From: Rhodobacter sp.
Lineage (GTDB): Bacteria; Pseudomonadota; Alphaproteobacteria; Rhodobacterales; Rhodobacteraceae
Direction of reading: 5' to 3'
Length of the DNA: 64,000 nt
Assembly (NCBI GenBank): GCA_027489175.1
Contig: JAIYAE010000002.1
Location: 62,001 to 126,000, forward strand
Below the pieces are notes generated by a model. It had not been told where the DNA came from. It searched no databases and saw only the letters and a list, made by a program, of their open reading frames with translations. This document shows, piece after piece, positions 8,763 to 16,908 of this stretch (the stretch's first letter is position 1; each line of letters begins with the position of its first letter). The position numbers were made by a program, and so were the translations under genes.

Positions 8763-9134
8763 ATGGGCACCACAGTTTACGTCTGCACCACCTGCAAGGC
8801 CGGCCAGCCGGTACCCGAGGGCGACTTGCCACCCGGTGCACAGCTTTATGCGGCCCTGACCGCCGGGGCCCCCTCTGACGGCCTGCGCTTTGTCGGGGTG
8901 GAGTGTCTTTCGGCCTGCAACACCGGTTGCGCGGTTTCGCTGACCAAGCCCGGCGCCTGGTCCTATGTCTACGGCCGCCTCACCTTGGAGGACGTCCCGG
9001 CGATCCTGGAGGGGGCCGCGAAATACGCCGCCACGACCGACGGTATCGTCCCCTGGCGCGACCGCCCGACCGTTTTCCGCAAACAGAGCATCGCCCGCAT
9101 CCCGCCCCACCCCCTGCCAGAGGCCGCCGAATGA
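8763..9134 (+). CDS. DUF1636 cysteine-rich protein, probable metal/redox partner of CobW
   Basis: This 123-residue soluble protein has cysteines at positions 8 and 11 (VCTTC) and at 48, 52 and 56 (ECLSACNTGC), the DUF1636 pattern resembling thioredoxin-fold [2Fe-2S] proteins. It is the first gene after riboswitch 2, and its stop overlaps cobW (ATGA). DUF1636 genes commonly accompany cobW/cobN in Rhodobacterales. A role in cobalt handling or supplying electrons for corrinoid reduction is an inference from context. The ribosome binding site is an AGGA about 10 bases upstream. Confidence 0.85.
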   Translation: MGTTVYVCTTCKAGQPVPEGDLPPGAQLYAALTAGAPSDGLRFVGVECLSACNTGCAVSLTKPGAWSYVYGRLTLEDVPAILEGAAKYAATTDGIVPWRDRPTVFRKQSIARIPPHPLPEAAE

Positions 9135-10165
9135 CCGATCTGACCAAAATCCCCGTGACCGTGATCACCGGCTTCCTTGGCGCGGGGAAAACCACCCTTA
9201 TCCGCCATCTGATGCAGAACCCGCAGGGCAAGCGTCTGGCGATCCTTGTGAACGAATTCGGCACCGTAGGCGTCGATGGCGACATCCTGAAATCCTGCGC
9301 GGATGAGATGTGCCCGGTGGAAAACATCGTCGAGCTTGCCAACGGCTGCATCTGCTGCACCGTCGCCGATGACTTCATCCCGACGATCGAGGCCTTGATG
9401 GCCATGCCCGTCCGCCCTGACCATATCCTGATCGAAACCTCCGGCCTCGCCCTGCCGAAGCCCTTGCTGAAAGCCTTCGACTGGCCCGCGATCCGCAGCC
9501 GCATCACCGTGGACGGCGTCATCACCCTCGCCGATGCAGAGGCTGTGGCGGCAGGCCGTTTCGCCCCTGACGTGGCCGCCGTTGATGCGCAGCGCGCCGC
9601 AGACCCCAGCCTTGACCACGAAACCCCGCTCTCTGAGGTTTTCGAAGACCAGATCCTGTGTGCCGACCTCATCCTTCTGTCCAAGGCCGATCTGGCGGGT
9701 GAGGCTGGCCTTGCCACCGCCCGCGCCGTCATCACGGCCGAAATGACCCGCACCATTCCCATGCTGGCGATGACCGAAGGCGTGATCGACCCCCGCGTGA
9801 TCCTGGGCCTTGGCGCGGCGGCGGAAGATGATCTAGCTGCCCGCCCCTCGCACCACGACGGGCATGACGACCATGAGCACGAGGATTTTGACAGCGTCGT
9901 CATTGACCTGCCCGAGGTGGCCGACACCGACGCCCTTGCCGCCGCGATCGTCCGGCTGGCAGAAGAGCAGAAGATTCTGCGCGTAAAGGGTCATGTCGCC
10001 GTGGTGGGCAAGCCGATGCGACTGTTGGTGCAGGCAGTGGGCGCGCGGGTGCGGATGCAGTTTGATAGGCCTTGGGGCACCAGCCCGCGCCGGTCGCAAC
10101 TGGTGGTGATTGCCGAACATGACGACATTGATCCTGCAGCGATCCGCAAGGTTCTGGGGGCCTGA
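9131..10165 (+). CDS. cobW: CobW-family GTP-dependent cobalt chaperone
   Basis: This 344-residue G3E GTPase is expected to deliver cobalt for insertion by the CobN chelatase. It shows the P-loop GFLGAGKTTLIRHL near residue 13, the metal-binding NGCICCTVADD (CXCC) near residue 75, SKADLA as the guanine specificity motif, and a His/Asp-rich loop SHHDGHDDHEHED near residue 240. The start at 9131 overlaps the DUF1636 stop; a longer in-frame extension upstream lies inside that gene and is not used. Confidence 0.95.
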   Translation: MTDLTKIPVTVITGFLGAGKTTLIRHLMQNPQGKRLAILVNEFGTVGVDGDILKSCADEMCPVENIVELANGCICCTVADDFIPTIEALMAMPVRPDHILIETSGLALPKPLLKAFDWPAIRSRITVDGVITLADAEAVAAGRFAPDVAAVDAQRAADPSLDHETPLSEVFEDQILCADLILLSKADLAGEAGLATARAVITAEMTRTIPMLAMTEGVIDPRVILGLGAAAEDDLAARPSHHDGHDDHEHEDFDSVVIDLPEVADTDALAAAIVRLAEEQKILRVKGHVAVVGKPMRLLVQAVGARVRMQFDRPWGTSPRRSQLVVIAEHDDIDPAAIRKVLGA

Positions 10166-10169
10166 CGCC

Positions 10170-10286
10170 ATGTCCATCCCGCACCAGATTGCAGGCAGGC
10201 TGACCAGGTCTTGCACTCTGGTCAGTTTGCGTGCATCGGGTCCGGGGCGCGGGTTCGCCTCTCGGCATCCGGATGCGGGGGGCTGA
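10170..10286 (+). other. 38-codon open frame in the cobW-cobN gap
   Basis: An ATG four bases after the cobW stop opens a frame (MSIPHQIAGRLTRSCTLVSL and 18 more residues) that ends four bases before the cobN ATG. It contains the inverted repeat at 10200-10225. No family is recognised and no clear ribosome binding site is visible. It resembles the bridging frames elsewhere in the locus, although without stop/start overlaps. Confidence 0.25.
10200..10225. repeat. Inverted repeat between cobW and cobN
   Basis: CTGACCAG (10200-10207) and CTGGTCAG (10218-10225) form a perfect 8-bp stem with a 10-base loop, followed by TTTGCG. It could be a weak terminator, an RNA processing site or a protein operator that makes cobN expression differ from cobW. 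Confidence 0.5.
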
Positions 10287-10290
10287 CGCC

Positions 10291-13200
10291 ATGCATGTCG
10301 TCTTCCGCGAAAGCCACGGGCTTGAGGAAACGGAAACCCCGTTCGACCCGGGTCAGGACCCGGCCGATCTGGTGGTGCTGTCCTTTTCCGACAGTGACCT
10401 TGGCGCTTTCACAGCAGGATATGAACGTATGCGTCGGATGGGCAATACTGCCCATCCTACCGTGCGTCTCGCCAACATCATCGCGCTGAAGCATCCGATT
10501 TCGGTCGATACCTATGTGGAAAGGACCCTGTCATCGGCCAAGGCCATCCTGGTCCGGCTGATCGGGGGTGAGGCCTATTGGCCCTACGGTCTTGCCACAC
10601 TGCAGGACCTTGCCCGGCGCAAGGGCCTTGCCTTGGCCATCTTGCCCGCTGATGGCCGCCCCGACCCCCGATTGGACGAGCTGTCCACCCTTCCGGTCTC
10701 AACCCTGCGTCGGCTGCAGGCGCTGTGTGATGAGGGCGGCGCAGTGGCCGCGCAGGCGGCGCTGGCGCAACTGGCACTGGCGGCGGGCCTTTACGTCGCC
10801 CCTGTTGCGGGTGACAAGACCGTTCCGCAGATGGGGTTCTATGACCCCGCGCTGGGCGTGACCGCCGCGCCTGGTGGCGCGCGTCCGGTTCTTGTCACCT
10901 TCTACCGCAGCTATCTGACCGCCGGTGACACCGCGCCGGTCGATACGCTGATCGAGGCGCTACGGGCTGCAGGCTTCACCGCTTACGGCGCTTTTGTCCC
11001 CAGCCTGAAGGCCCCTGACGTCGCCCCCTGGCTGGCCGCGCATCTCACCGCCGCGCCGCCGGTGGCCATCGTCAACGCCACGGCCTTTTCGGCCAAGGGC
11101 GACGATGGGACCACCCCGTTTGACGGCGCCGATTGCCCGGTGTTTCAGGTGGCGCTGTCCACCGCCCGGCGGCGGGATTGGGCGGCATCGGACCGGGGCC
11201 TGTCGCCCGCCGACCTTGCTATGCACGTGGTCCTGCCTGAGGTGGATGGCCGCCTTTTTGCAGGCCTTGTCAGCTTCAAGTCCCCCGGCAAGCGCCACCC
11301 CGAACTGCAATTCTCACGCTTCGCCCACCGCGCAGATGCCGGGCGGATCGCGGCTGTGGTTGACCGGGTGACTGCCTGGACGCAGCTTGCCAGCGCCCCG
11401 GCAGCGGATCGGCGGCTGGCGCTGATCCTGTCCACCTACCCCGGTCGCGCGCATCAGATGGCCCATGCCGTGGGCCTTGATGCCCTCGCCTCGACCGAGG
11501 CGCTGCTGACTGACCTTGCTGCCAATGGCTACACCGTCACCGAAGGCGCACCCTTGCCGCAGGCGCTGACGGACACCCTGACCTGGCCGGTAGCCGCCTA
11601 TGAGGCGGCCCTTGCAGACCTGCCCGCGCCCCTGCGAGACACCCTCGCCACCGCCTGGGGCGCGCCTGAGGCTGATCCTTCTGTCCGCGACGGTCAGTTC
11701 CACTTCCCCACCACCCTGCGCGGCAATGTGCTGGTCGCCCTCCAGCCGGAACGCGGCGATGTAGAGGCGCGCGACAGCGATTACCACGACCTCGCCCGCA
11801 CGCCGCGGCATGGCTATGTGGCCTTCTACCTCTGGCTGCGGTCACAAGGGGCCCATGCCCTGATCCACATGGGCGCGCATGGCACGCTGGAATGGCTGCC
11901 GGGCAAGTCCGTCGCCCTAAGCGATGCCTGCTGGCCCGAGGCGCTGATCGGCCCCTTGCCGGTGATCTACCCCTTCATCGTCAATGACCCGGGTGAGGCC
12001 GCGCAGGCCAAGCGGCGGATCGGTGCCGTCACCCTTGGCCACCTGCCGCCGCCAATGGTCGCCAGCGCGCTGCCCCCCGCCCTTGCGACGCTGGAACGTC
12101 TTTTGGACGAGTACTCCACCGCCGATGGCCTTGATCCGGCCCGCCGCACCCGCCTGATTTCCAGCATCCGGGATGAGGCGCTGGCCTCCGGCGTGGCCGA
12201 TGATCTTGGGCTGCCGAGTGACGCCACCCCGGCCGAGGCGATCACCCGGATTGACCGCTTCGTCTGCGACCTGAAGGAAAGCCAGTTCGGCCACGGCCTG
12301 CATATCTTCGGTCAAGGCGCGGGGGAGCGGGATGGCCTCCTGATCGCCCTTGCCGGCCGCCGCGTAGCCCCTGGCCCCGCCGGCTCCCCCAACCGGGACC
12401 GCTCTGACGTGCTGCCCACCGGGCGCAACCTCTACTCCGTCGATCCGCGTGCTGTCCCGTCCCGAAATGCCCATGCGCAAGGCGTGAAGCTGGCGGAAGA
12501 GCTGATCCGCCGCCACCTGCAAGACCACGGCGATTACCCGCGCGGCCTGGTGGTCGATCTCTGGGGCAGCGCCACCATGCGCACGGCGGGCGAAGAGTTT
12601 GCGATGGCCCTCCACCTCGCCGGTCTGTCGCCGAAGTGGGACGATGGGTCAGCACGCGTCTCTGGCTTCGAGATCCTGCCGCTCGCGATCCTTGGCCGCC
12701 CGCGGATCGACGTCACCCTGCGCGTCTCGGGCCTGTTCCGTGATGTCTTCCCCACCCTCGCGCAGCTGTTCGAGGCAGGCGCCGAGGCCCTGTCGCACCG
12801 CGATGAGGCGCCTGAGGACAACCCCTACACCCTCCGCGCGGCCCGCGTCTTTGGCCCCCAGCCGGGCCAGTACGGCCTAGGAATGGGCACCGCCGCCGAC
12901 ACCTTCACGGCTGAGGCCCGCGCCGCTGCGGGTGAGGCCTGGCTGACCGCATCAAGCTGGGCCATCGGCACCGACGGCCAGTCAACCGAAGACCGCAAGG
13001 GGCTTGAGGCGCGGGTGCTGAACGCTGACGCCTTCGTCCATGCCCAGGACCTGCCTGAAACCGATGTCCTGATGGCCGCCGACTATGCCGCGCATGAGGC
13101 TGGATTTGCCGCCGCGGTCGCGCGCCTTGGCGGCCAGACGCCCAACCTTTACCACCTTGACGCCACGCGGCCCGATACCCCCCGCGCCCGGACCCTGACC

Positions 13201-13530
13201 GAAGAAATCGCCCGCACCGTCCGCGCCCGCGCTGCCAACCCCGACTGGGCGTCCGGCATGATGAACCACGGCTACCGGGGTGCTGCCGAAATTGCCGCGA
13301 CGCTCGATCACATGGCCGCCTTTGCCCACTTGGCCCAAGCCGTGCCGCCCCACCTCTTCGACCTCTACCACGACGCCACCCTTGGCCTGCCGCAGGTCCG
13401 TGACTTCCTTGGCCGCGAGAACCCTGCCGCCTTGCAAGCGATGGAAGACCTCTTCCGCCGCCTTCGCGACGCCGGCCTTTGGCAGACCCGCCGCAACTCC
13501 ATCGCCGCTACGCTGGACGGTGCGGCATGA
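10291..13530 (+). CDS. cobN: Aerobic cobaltochelatase large subunit
   Basis: This 1079-residue subunit binds hydrogenobyrinic acid a,c-diamide and inserts cobalt together with CobS and CobT, which are not in this window. The BchH/CobN family block HMGAHGTLEWLPGKSVALS lies near residue 545, and LVVDLWGSATMRTAGEEFA plus FRDVFPTLAQLFEAG near residues 750-830 are conserved. Start at 10291 gives MHVVFRESHGLEETETP, the usual N-terminus; GTG at 10231 is less likely. It is shorter than the roughly 1250 residues of the Pseudomonas enzyme. A perfect palindrome interrupts the coding sequence at 10436-10457. Confidence 0.96.
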   Translation: MHVVFRESHGLEETETPFDPGQDPADLVVLSFSDSDLGAFTAGYERMRRMGNTAHPTVRLANIIALKHPISVDTYVERTLSSAKAILVRLIGGEAYWPYGLATLQDLARRKGLALAILPADGRPDPRLDELSTLPVSTLRRLQALCDEGGAVAAQAALAQLALAAGLYVAPVAGDKTVPQMGFYDPALGVTAAPGGARPVLVTFYRSYLTAGDTAPVDTLIEALRAAGFTAYGAFVPSLKAPDVAPWLAAHLTAAPPVAIVNATAFSAKGDDGTTPFDGADCPVFQVALSTARRRDWAASDRGLSPADLAMHVVLPEVDGRLFAGLVSFKSPGKRHPELQFSRFAHRADAGRIAAVVDRVTAWTQLASAPAADRRLALILSTYPGRAHQMAHAVGLDALASTEALLTDLAANGYTVTEGAPLPQALTDTLTWPVAAYEAALADLPAPLRDTLATAWGAPEADPSVRDGQFHFPTTLRGNVLVALQPERGDVEARDSDYHDLARTPRHGYVAFYLWLRSQGAHALIHMGAHGTLEWLPGKSVALSDACWPEALIGPLPVIYPFIVNDPGEAAQAKRRIGAVTLGHLPPPMVASALPPALATLERLLDEYSTADGLDPARRTRLISSIRDEALASGVADDLGLPSDATPAEAITRIDRFVCDLKESQFGHGLHIFGQGAGERDGLLIALAGRRVAPGPAGSPNRDRSDVLPTGRNLYSVDPRAVPSRNAHAQGVKLAEELIRRHLQDHGDYPRGLVVDLWGSATMRTAGEEFAMALHLAGLSPKWDDGSARVSGFEILPLAILGRPRIDVTLRVSGLFRDVFPTLAQLFEAGAEALSHRDEAPEDNPYTLRAARVFGPQPGQYGLGMGTAADTFTAEARAAAGEAWLTASSWAIGTDGQSTEDRKGLEARVLNADAFVHAQDLPETDVLMAADYAAHEAGFAAAVARLGGQTPNLYHLDATRPDTPRARTLTEEIARTVRARAANPDWASGMMNHGYRGAAEIAATLDHMAAFAHLAQAVPPHLFDLYHDATLGLPQVRDFLGRENPAALQAMEDLFRRLRDAGLWQTRRNSIAATLDGAA
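10436..10457. repeat. Perfect palindrome inside cobN coding sequence
   Basis: GGATGGGCA (10436-10444), the loop ATAC, and TGCCCATCC (10449-10457) form a 9-bp perfect hairpin encoding part of RRMGNTAHPT near residue 50 of CobN. The hairpin resembles short palindromic elements found dispersed in proteobacterial genomes. Insertion in frame in a poorly conserved surface stretch is the likely explanation (inference). Confidence 0.55.
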
Positions 13531-13676
13531 CCCACCCAGCCTTTCACATTTGCCCAAATATCCCCGCCGGAGGCCACCCGAGCCGGTTGCGCGCTTGCGC
13601 GCAGAGGCGAGACAAAAGGCTTGCGCGGCACGCGCTCAACCTGAAACCCGCCCGCACCCCAAGGCGCAGCACATGA
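13527..13676 (+). other. 49-codon bridging ORF from cobN to cobG
   Basis: ATG 13527-13529 overlaps the cobN stop (ATGA) and TGA 13674-13676 overlaps the cobG start (ATGA at 13673). The frame reads [20 protein letters not shown] and 29 further residues and consists almost wholly of a dispersed repeat (13540-13642). The product looks basic and unstructured and matches no family known to me. Its exact fit suggests conservation of translational coupling rather than a functional protein. Confidence 0.4.
13540..13642 (-). repeat. Dispersed repeat, copy 1
   Basis: Read on the minus strand, this stretch runs from TTGAGCGCG through GCAAGCCTTTTGTCTCGCCT and a GCGCGCAA..GCGCGCAACCGG stem, and ends GGGGATATTTGGGCAAATGT plus GAAAGG. 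It matches 19290-19393 over about 100 bases with few differences, in opposite orientation. A third, partial relative (GGGATATTTGGAGAAGAGAA) lies at 61230-61262. It is probably a nonautonomous intergenic repeat. Confidence 0.8.
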
Positions 13677-14818
13677 CAGTCGCGCCCGAAATCAAGGGCT
13701 GGTGTCCCGGTGCCCTGCGCCCGATGCAATCGGGGGACGGCCTTGTCGTGCGCATCCGCCCGCCGCTTGGCCGCCTGACCCCGGCGCAGGCCGAAGCCAT
13801 CGCCCGGGCCGCCGAAACCCATGGCAACGGGATCATCGACCTGTCCGCCCGGGCCAACCTGCAACTGCGCGGCGTGACCACGGCGTCGCACCTCAACCTC
13901 ATTGAAGACCTCCGCGCCCAGGGCCTGATCGACCCCGATATCGAGACGGAAAGCCTCCGCAATCTCATCGTCACGCCTTTTCGTGACGCTGAAACAGCTG
14001 TGCTGGCCACTACCCTGACCGCCGCGCTGACCCGTATGCCCCGCCTGCCGGGCAAGTTCGGCTTCGCGCTTGATACCGGCCCGCACCCGGTGCTGACCGC
14101 AGCCTCCGCCGACATTCGTGTTGAGCGGTCTGCCGATGGGCGGCTTATCTTGCGCCCTGACGGTCATCCGCTTGGCAAGCCCATCAGCGATCTTGCCCAG
14201 GATGCACTGGCACAGGCGCATTGGTTCGTCGCTGCCGGAGGTATCACCAACGGGCGTGGCCGGATGGCAGCGCTGATCGCGCGGGGCATCATTCCTCCCG
14301 GCTTTGACACCAGCCCTGCCCCATCACAGCTCCAACCGAACCCCGGCATCACCCCCGACGGAACGCTTGTCGCCCTCGCCTTCGGGCAGATGCGCGCCGA
14401 AACGCTGGCCGCCCTTGCCCAGCTTGGACACGAAATCCGCCCGACGCCTTGGCGGATGCTGCTTCTTTTAGGCGCGACGCGGCTGCCCGACCTGCCCGGC
14501 CTGGTGACCAACCCCGCTGACCCGATCCTGCGCGTCACCGCCTGCACTGGTGCGCCAGGCTGTCCGCAGGGGCTTGGCGAAACGCGGGGGCTTGCGCGCG
14601 GCCTTGCCCCCCTGGTGCCAAACGGCCAGACCCTGCACGTTTCCGGCTGTGCCAAGGGCTGTGCCCATCCCGCCCCGGCTGACCTGACGCTGGTCGCGAC
14701 CCCGCAAGGCTTTGACCTTGTGCAGGGCGGCACCGCGCAGGATACCCCGTCGCAATCCGGTTTGAGCCCGACCGCGATCCCTGACCACTTGAAGGCCCTT
14801 CATGCCCCACATCTATGA
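13673..14818 (+). CDS. cobG: Precorrin-3B synthase (aerobic ring contraction monooxygenase)
   Basis: This 381-residue enzyme uses O2 to hydroxylate precorrin-3A at C20 with lactone formation, setting up ring contraction by CobJ. It is a nitrite/sulfite reductase-like protein. The [4Fe-4S]/siroheme cysteines appear as CTGAPGC and SGCAKGC near residues 290-330, with LSARANLQLRG near residue 60. It is shorter than the about 460-residue Pseudomonas CobG. Its presence shows the oxygen-dependent route using CobG, where some Rhodobacter use CobZ instead. It overlaps cobH by 17 nt. Confidence 0.93.
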   Translation: MTVAPEIKGWCPGALRPMQSGDGLVVRIRPPLGRLTPAQAEAIARAAETHGNGIIDLSARANLQLRGVTTASHLNLIEDLRAQGLIDPDIETESLRNLIVTPFRDAETAVLATTLTAALTRMPRLPGKFGFALDTGPHPVLTAASADIRVERSADGRLILRPDGHPLGKPISDLAQDALAQAHWFVAAGGITNGRGRMAALIARGIIPPGFDTSPAPSQLQPNPGITPDGTLVALAFGQMRAETLAALAQLGHEIRPTPWRMLLLLGATRLPDLPGLVTNPADPILRVTACTGAPGCPQGLGETRGLARGLAPLVPNGQTLHVSGCAKGCAHPAPADLTLVATPQGFDLVQGGTAQDTPSQSGLSPTAIPDHLKALHAPHL

Positions 14819-15431
14819 AACCGACGGTGCTGCGATCTATGTCCAAAGCTTCGCCATGATCCGGGCCGAAGCCGCCCTGAGCCGCTTCACGCCCGAGGAA
14901 GAGATCGTCGCCGTCCGCATGATCCACGCTGCCGGGATGGTGGACCTTGCGCCGCACATCCATTTCTCGCCCGGGATGGCCATCGCCGCCCGTGCCGCGC
15001 TGGAAGGTGGCGCGCCAATCCTGTGCGATGTGCGCATGGTCAGCGAGGGCATCACGAAAAAGCGCTTGCCCGCCGACAACCAGATCATCTGCACCCTGCA
15101 GGACCCCGCAGTCCCCGCCCTTGCAGCCGAGATGCGGAACACCCGCTCGGCCGCGGCGGTTGAACTTTGGCGGCCGCATCTCGCGGGTGCGGTCGTCGCC
15201 ATCGGGAATGCGCCCACGGCCCTGTTTCACCTGCTGAACATGCTGGAGGACCCCGACTGCCCCCGCCCTGCCGCGATCATCGGCTGCCCCGTCGGCTTTG
15301 TCGGCGCCGCTGAATCGAAAGACGCGCTGATGGCTGCCCCTCCGGTCCCCAGCCTGATCGTCAAGGGCCGCCTGGGGGGGTCCGCCATCACCGTGGCTGC
15401 GATCAACGCTTTGGCCAGTCGGAAGGAATGA
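14802..15431 (+). CDS. cobH: Precorrin-8X methylmutase
   Basis: This 209-residue enzyme moves the C11 methyl group to C12, giving hydrogenobyrinic acid. The family features FSPGMAIAARAALEGGAPIL and CDVRMVSEGITKKRL near residues 55-85, GNAPTALFHLL near 140 and CPVGFVGAAESK near 165 are all present. Length matches the family. It overlaps cobG upstream and cobI downstream (15428), within the coupled cobG-H-I-J group. Confidence 0.96.
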   Translation: MPHIYETDGAAIYVQSFAMIRAEAALSRFTPEEEIVAVRMIHAAGMVDLAPHIHFSPGMAIAARAALEGGAPILCDVRMVSEGITKKRLPADNQIICTLQDPAVPALAAEMRNTRSAAAVELWRPHLAGAVVAIGNAPTALFHLLNMLEDPDCPRPAAIIGCPVGFVGAAESKDALMAAPPVPSLIVKGRLGGSAITVAAINALASRKE

Positions 15432-16177
15432 CGATGGCCCCGATCAGCGGCAAGGTCATCTGCGCAGGCCTCGGCCCCGGCGACCCCGACCTGATGAGCT
15501 TGCGCGCCGCGCGGGTGATCGGCGCGGCCCGCCATGTCGCCTATTTTCGCAAAGAGGGCCGCGCAGGTCAGGCCCGGCGGATCGTTGAAGGGATGCTTGC
15601 GGCGGATGCCGTAGAATACCCGATGGAATACCCGGTCACCACCGAGCTTCCTTTCGACAGCCCCGAATACACCGACGCACTGGCGCGGTTCTACGACGAC
15701 TGGGCAAACCGTCTGGCGGCCCTCGCCGCGACCGAGAATGTGGTGGTCCTGTGCGAAGGTGACCCGTTCTTTTACGGCAGTTTCATGCACCTCCACTCCC
15801 GCCTTCAGGGCCGCGTGCCGGTTGAGGTGATCCCCGGCATCACCGGCATGACCGGCTGCTGGCATGCCACCGATACGCCAATCACCTGGGGCGATGACGT
15901 GCTGACCGTGCTGATGGGCACGCTCCCCGAGGATGACCTGGTCCGCCACATGGCCAGCGCCGATGCGCTGGTGGTGATGAAGACGGGGCGCAACCTGCCC
16001 CGCGTCCGCCGAGCGCTGGAGCGGACCGGTCGGCTGGACGCAGCTTGGCTGGTGGAACGCGGGACGATGCCGAACCAGCGCGTGGCGCGGCTGGTCGATG
16101 TGGACAGCGCCGACTGCCCTTACTTCGCAATCGTCCTCGTCCATGGTCATGGACGCCGTCCGGAGCTGCCGGAATGA
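15428..16177 (+). CDS. cobI: Precorrin-2 C20-methyltransferase
   Basis: This 249-residue class III SAM methyltransferase methylates precorrin-2 at C20. It shows the N-terminal LGPGDPDLMSLRAARVI loop, the CEGDPFFYGSFMHLH motif near residue 110 and the PGITGMTGCWHAT segment near residue 140, as in CobI. The ATGA start overlaps cobH; the stop overlaps cobJ at 16174. Confidence 0.96.
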   Translation: MTMAPISGKVICAGLGPGDPDLMSLRAARVIGAARHVAYFRKEGRAGQARRIVEGMLAADAVEYPMEYPVTTELPFDSPEYTDALARFYDDWANRLAALAATENVVVLCEGDPFFYGSFMHLHSRLQGRVPVEVIPGITGMTGCWHATDTPITWGDDVLTVLMGTLPEDDLVRHMASADALVVMKTGRNLPRVRRALERTGRLDAAWLVERGTMPNQRVARLVDVDSADCPYFAIVLVHGHGRRPELPE

Positions 16178-16908
16178 CCGGTTGGCTGGCCATCGCGGGC
16201 CTTGGTCCGGGCAGCGACCATCTGGTGACGCCGGAAGTGACCGCGATCCTTGCTGAGGCAACAGATGTTGTGGGCTACATCCCCTATGTGGCCCGGGTGG
16301 CACCTCGCAAGGGCCTGACCCTGCACCCGTCTGACAACCGGGTGGAACTCGACCGCGCGCGGGCCGCCTTGGAGATGGCGGCGGCCGGGCGGAAGGTGGT
16401 CGTCGTCTCCTCGGGCGATCCGGGGGTGTTTGCCATGGCCTCTGCGGTCTTCGAGGCCTTGGAGGGTCGCCCGGACTGGCAGGCGCTGGACACTCGCGTG
16501 CTGCCCGGCATCACGGCGATGCTGGCGGCAGCGGCCGCGGCGGGCGCGCCCTTGGGTCATGATTTCTGCTGCATCAACCTGTCCGACAACCTCAAGCCCT
16601 GGGCGATGATCGAAACGCGCCTGCGCCATGCGGCAAAGGCCGATTTCGCAATGGCCTTCTACAATCCGCGCTCGGCCTCACGGCCTGAGGGGTTCACGAA
16701 GGCGCTGGAGGTGTTGCGGGAAGAATGCGGGCCCGATCGGCTGATCACCTTCGCCCGCGCCGTCTCGACGCCCGAAGAGGCCTTGCTGACCGTGACCCTG
16801 GGCGAGGCCACGCCCGAGATGGCCGACATGCGGACGGTGGTGATCGTCGGCAATTCCGCTACCCGGCGTGTCGGGCGCTTTGTCTATTCACCTAGGAGCG
16901 CCGGATGA
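16174..16908 (+). CDS. cobJ: Precorrin-3B C17-methyltransferase
   Basis: This 244-residue SAM enzyme methylates C17 and contracts the ring, giving precorrin-4. Characteristic stretches are AGLGPGSDHLVTPEV at the N-terminus, GYIPYVARV, VVVVSSGDPGVFAMASAV near residue 75, and FYNPRSASRPEGF near residue 165. The start was set at 16174 (ATGA overlap with cobI) rather than the longer in-frame start at 16045. The next gene in the pathway, cobK, is on the opposite strand just downstream. Confidence 0.96.
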   Translation: MTGWLAIAGLGPGSDHLVTPEVTAILAEATDVVGYIPYVARVAPRKGLTLHPSDNRVELDRARAALEMAAAGRKVVVVSSGDPGVFAMASAVFEALEGRPDWQALDTRVLPGITAMLAAAAAAGAPLGHDFCCINLSDNLKPWAMIETRLRHAAKADFAMAFYNPRSASRPEGFTKALEVLREECGPDRLITFARAVSTPEEALLTVTLGEATPEMADMRTVVIVGNSATRRVGRFVYSPRSAG

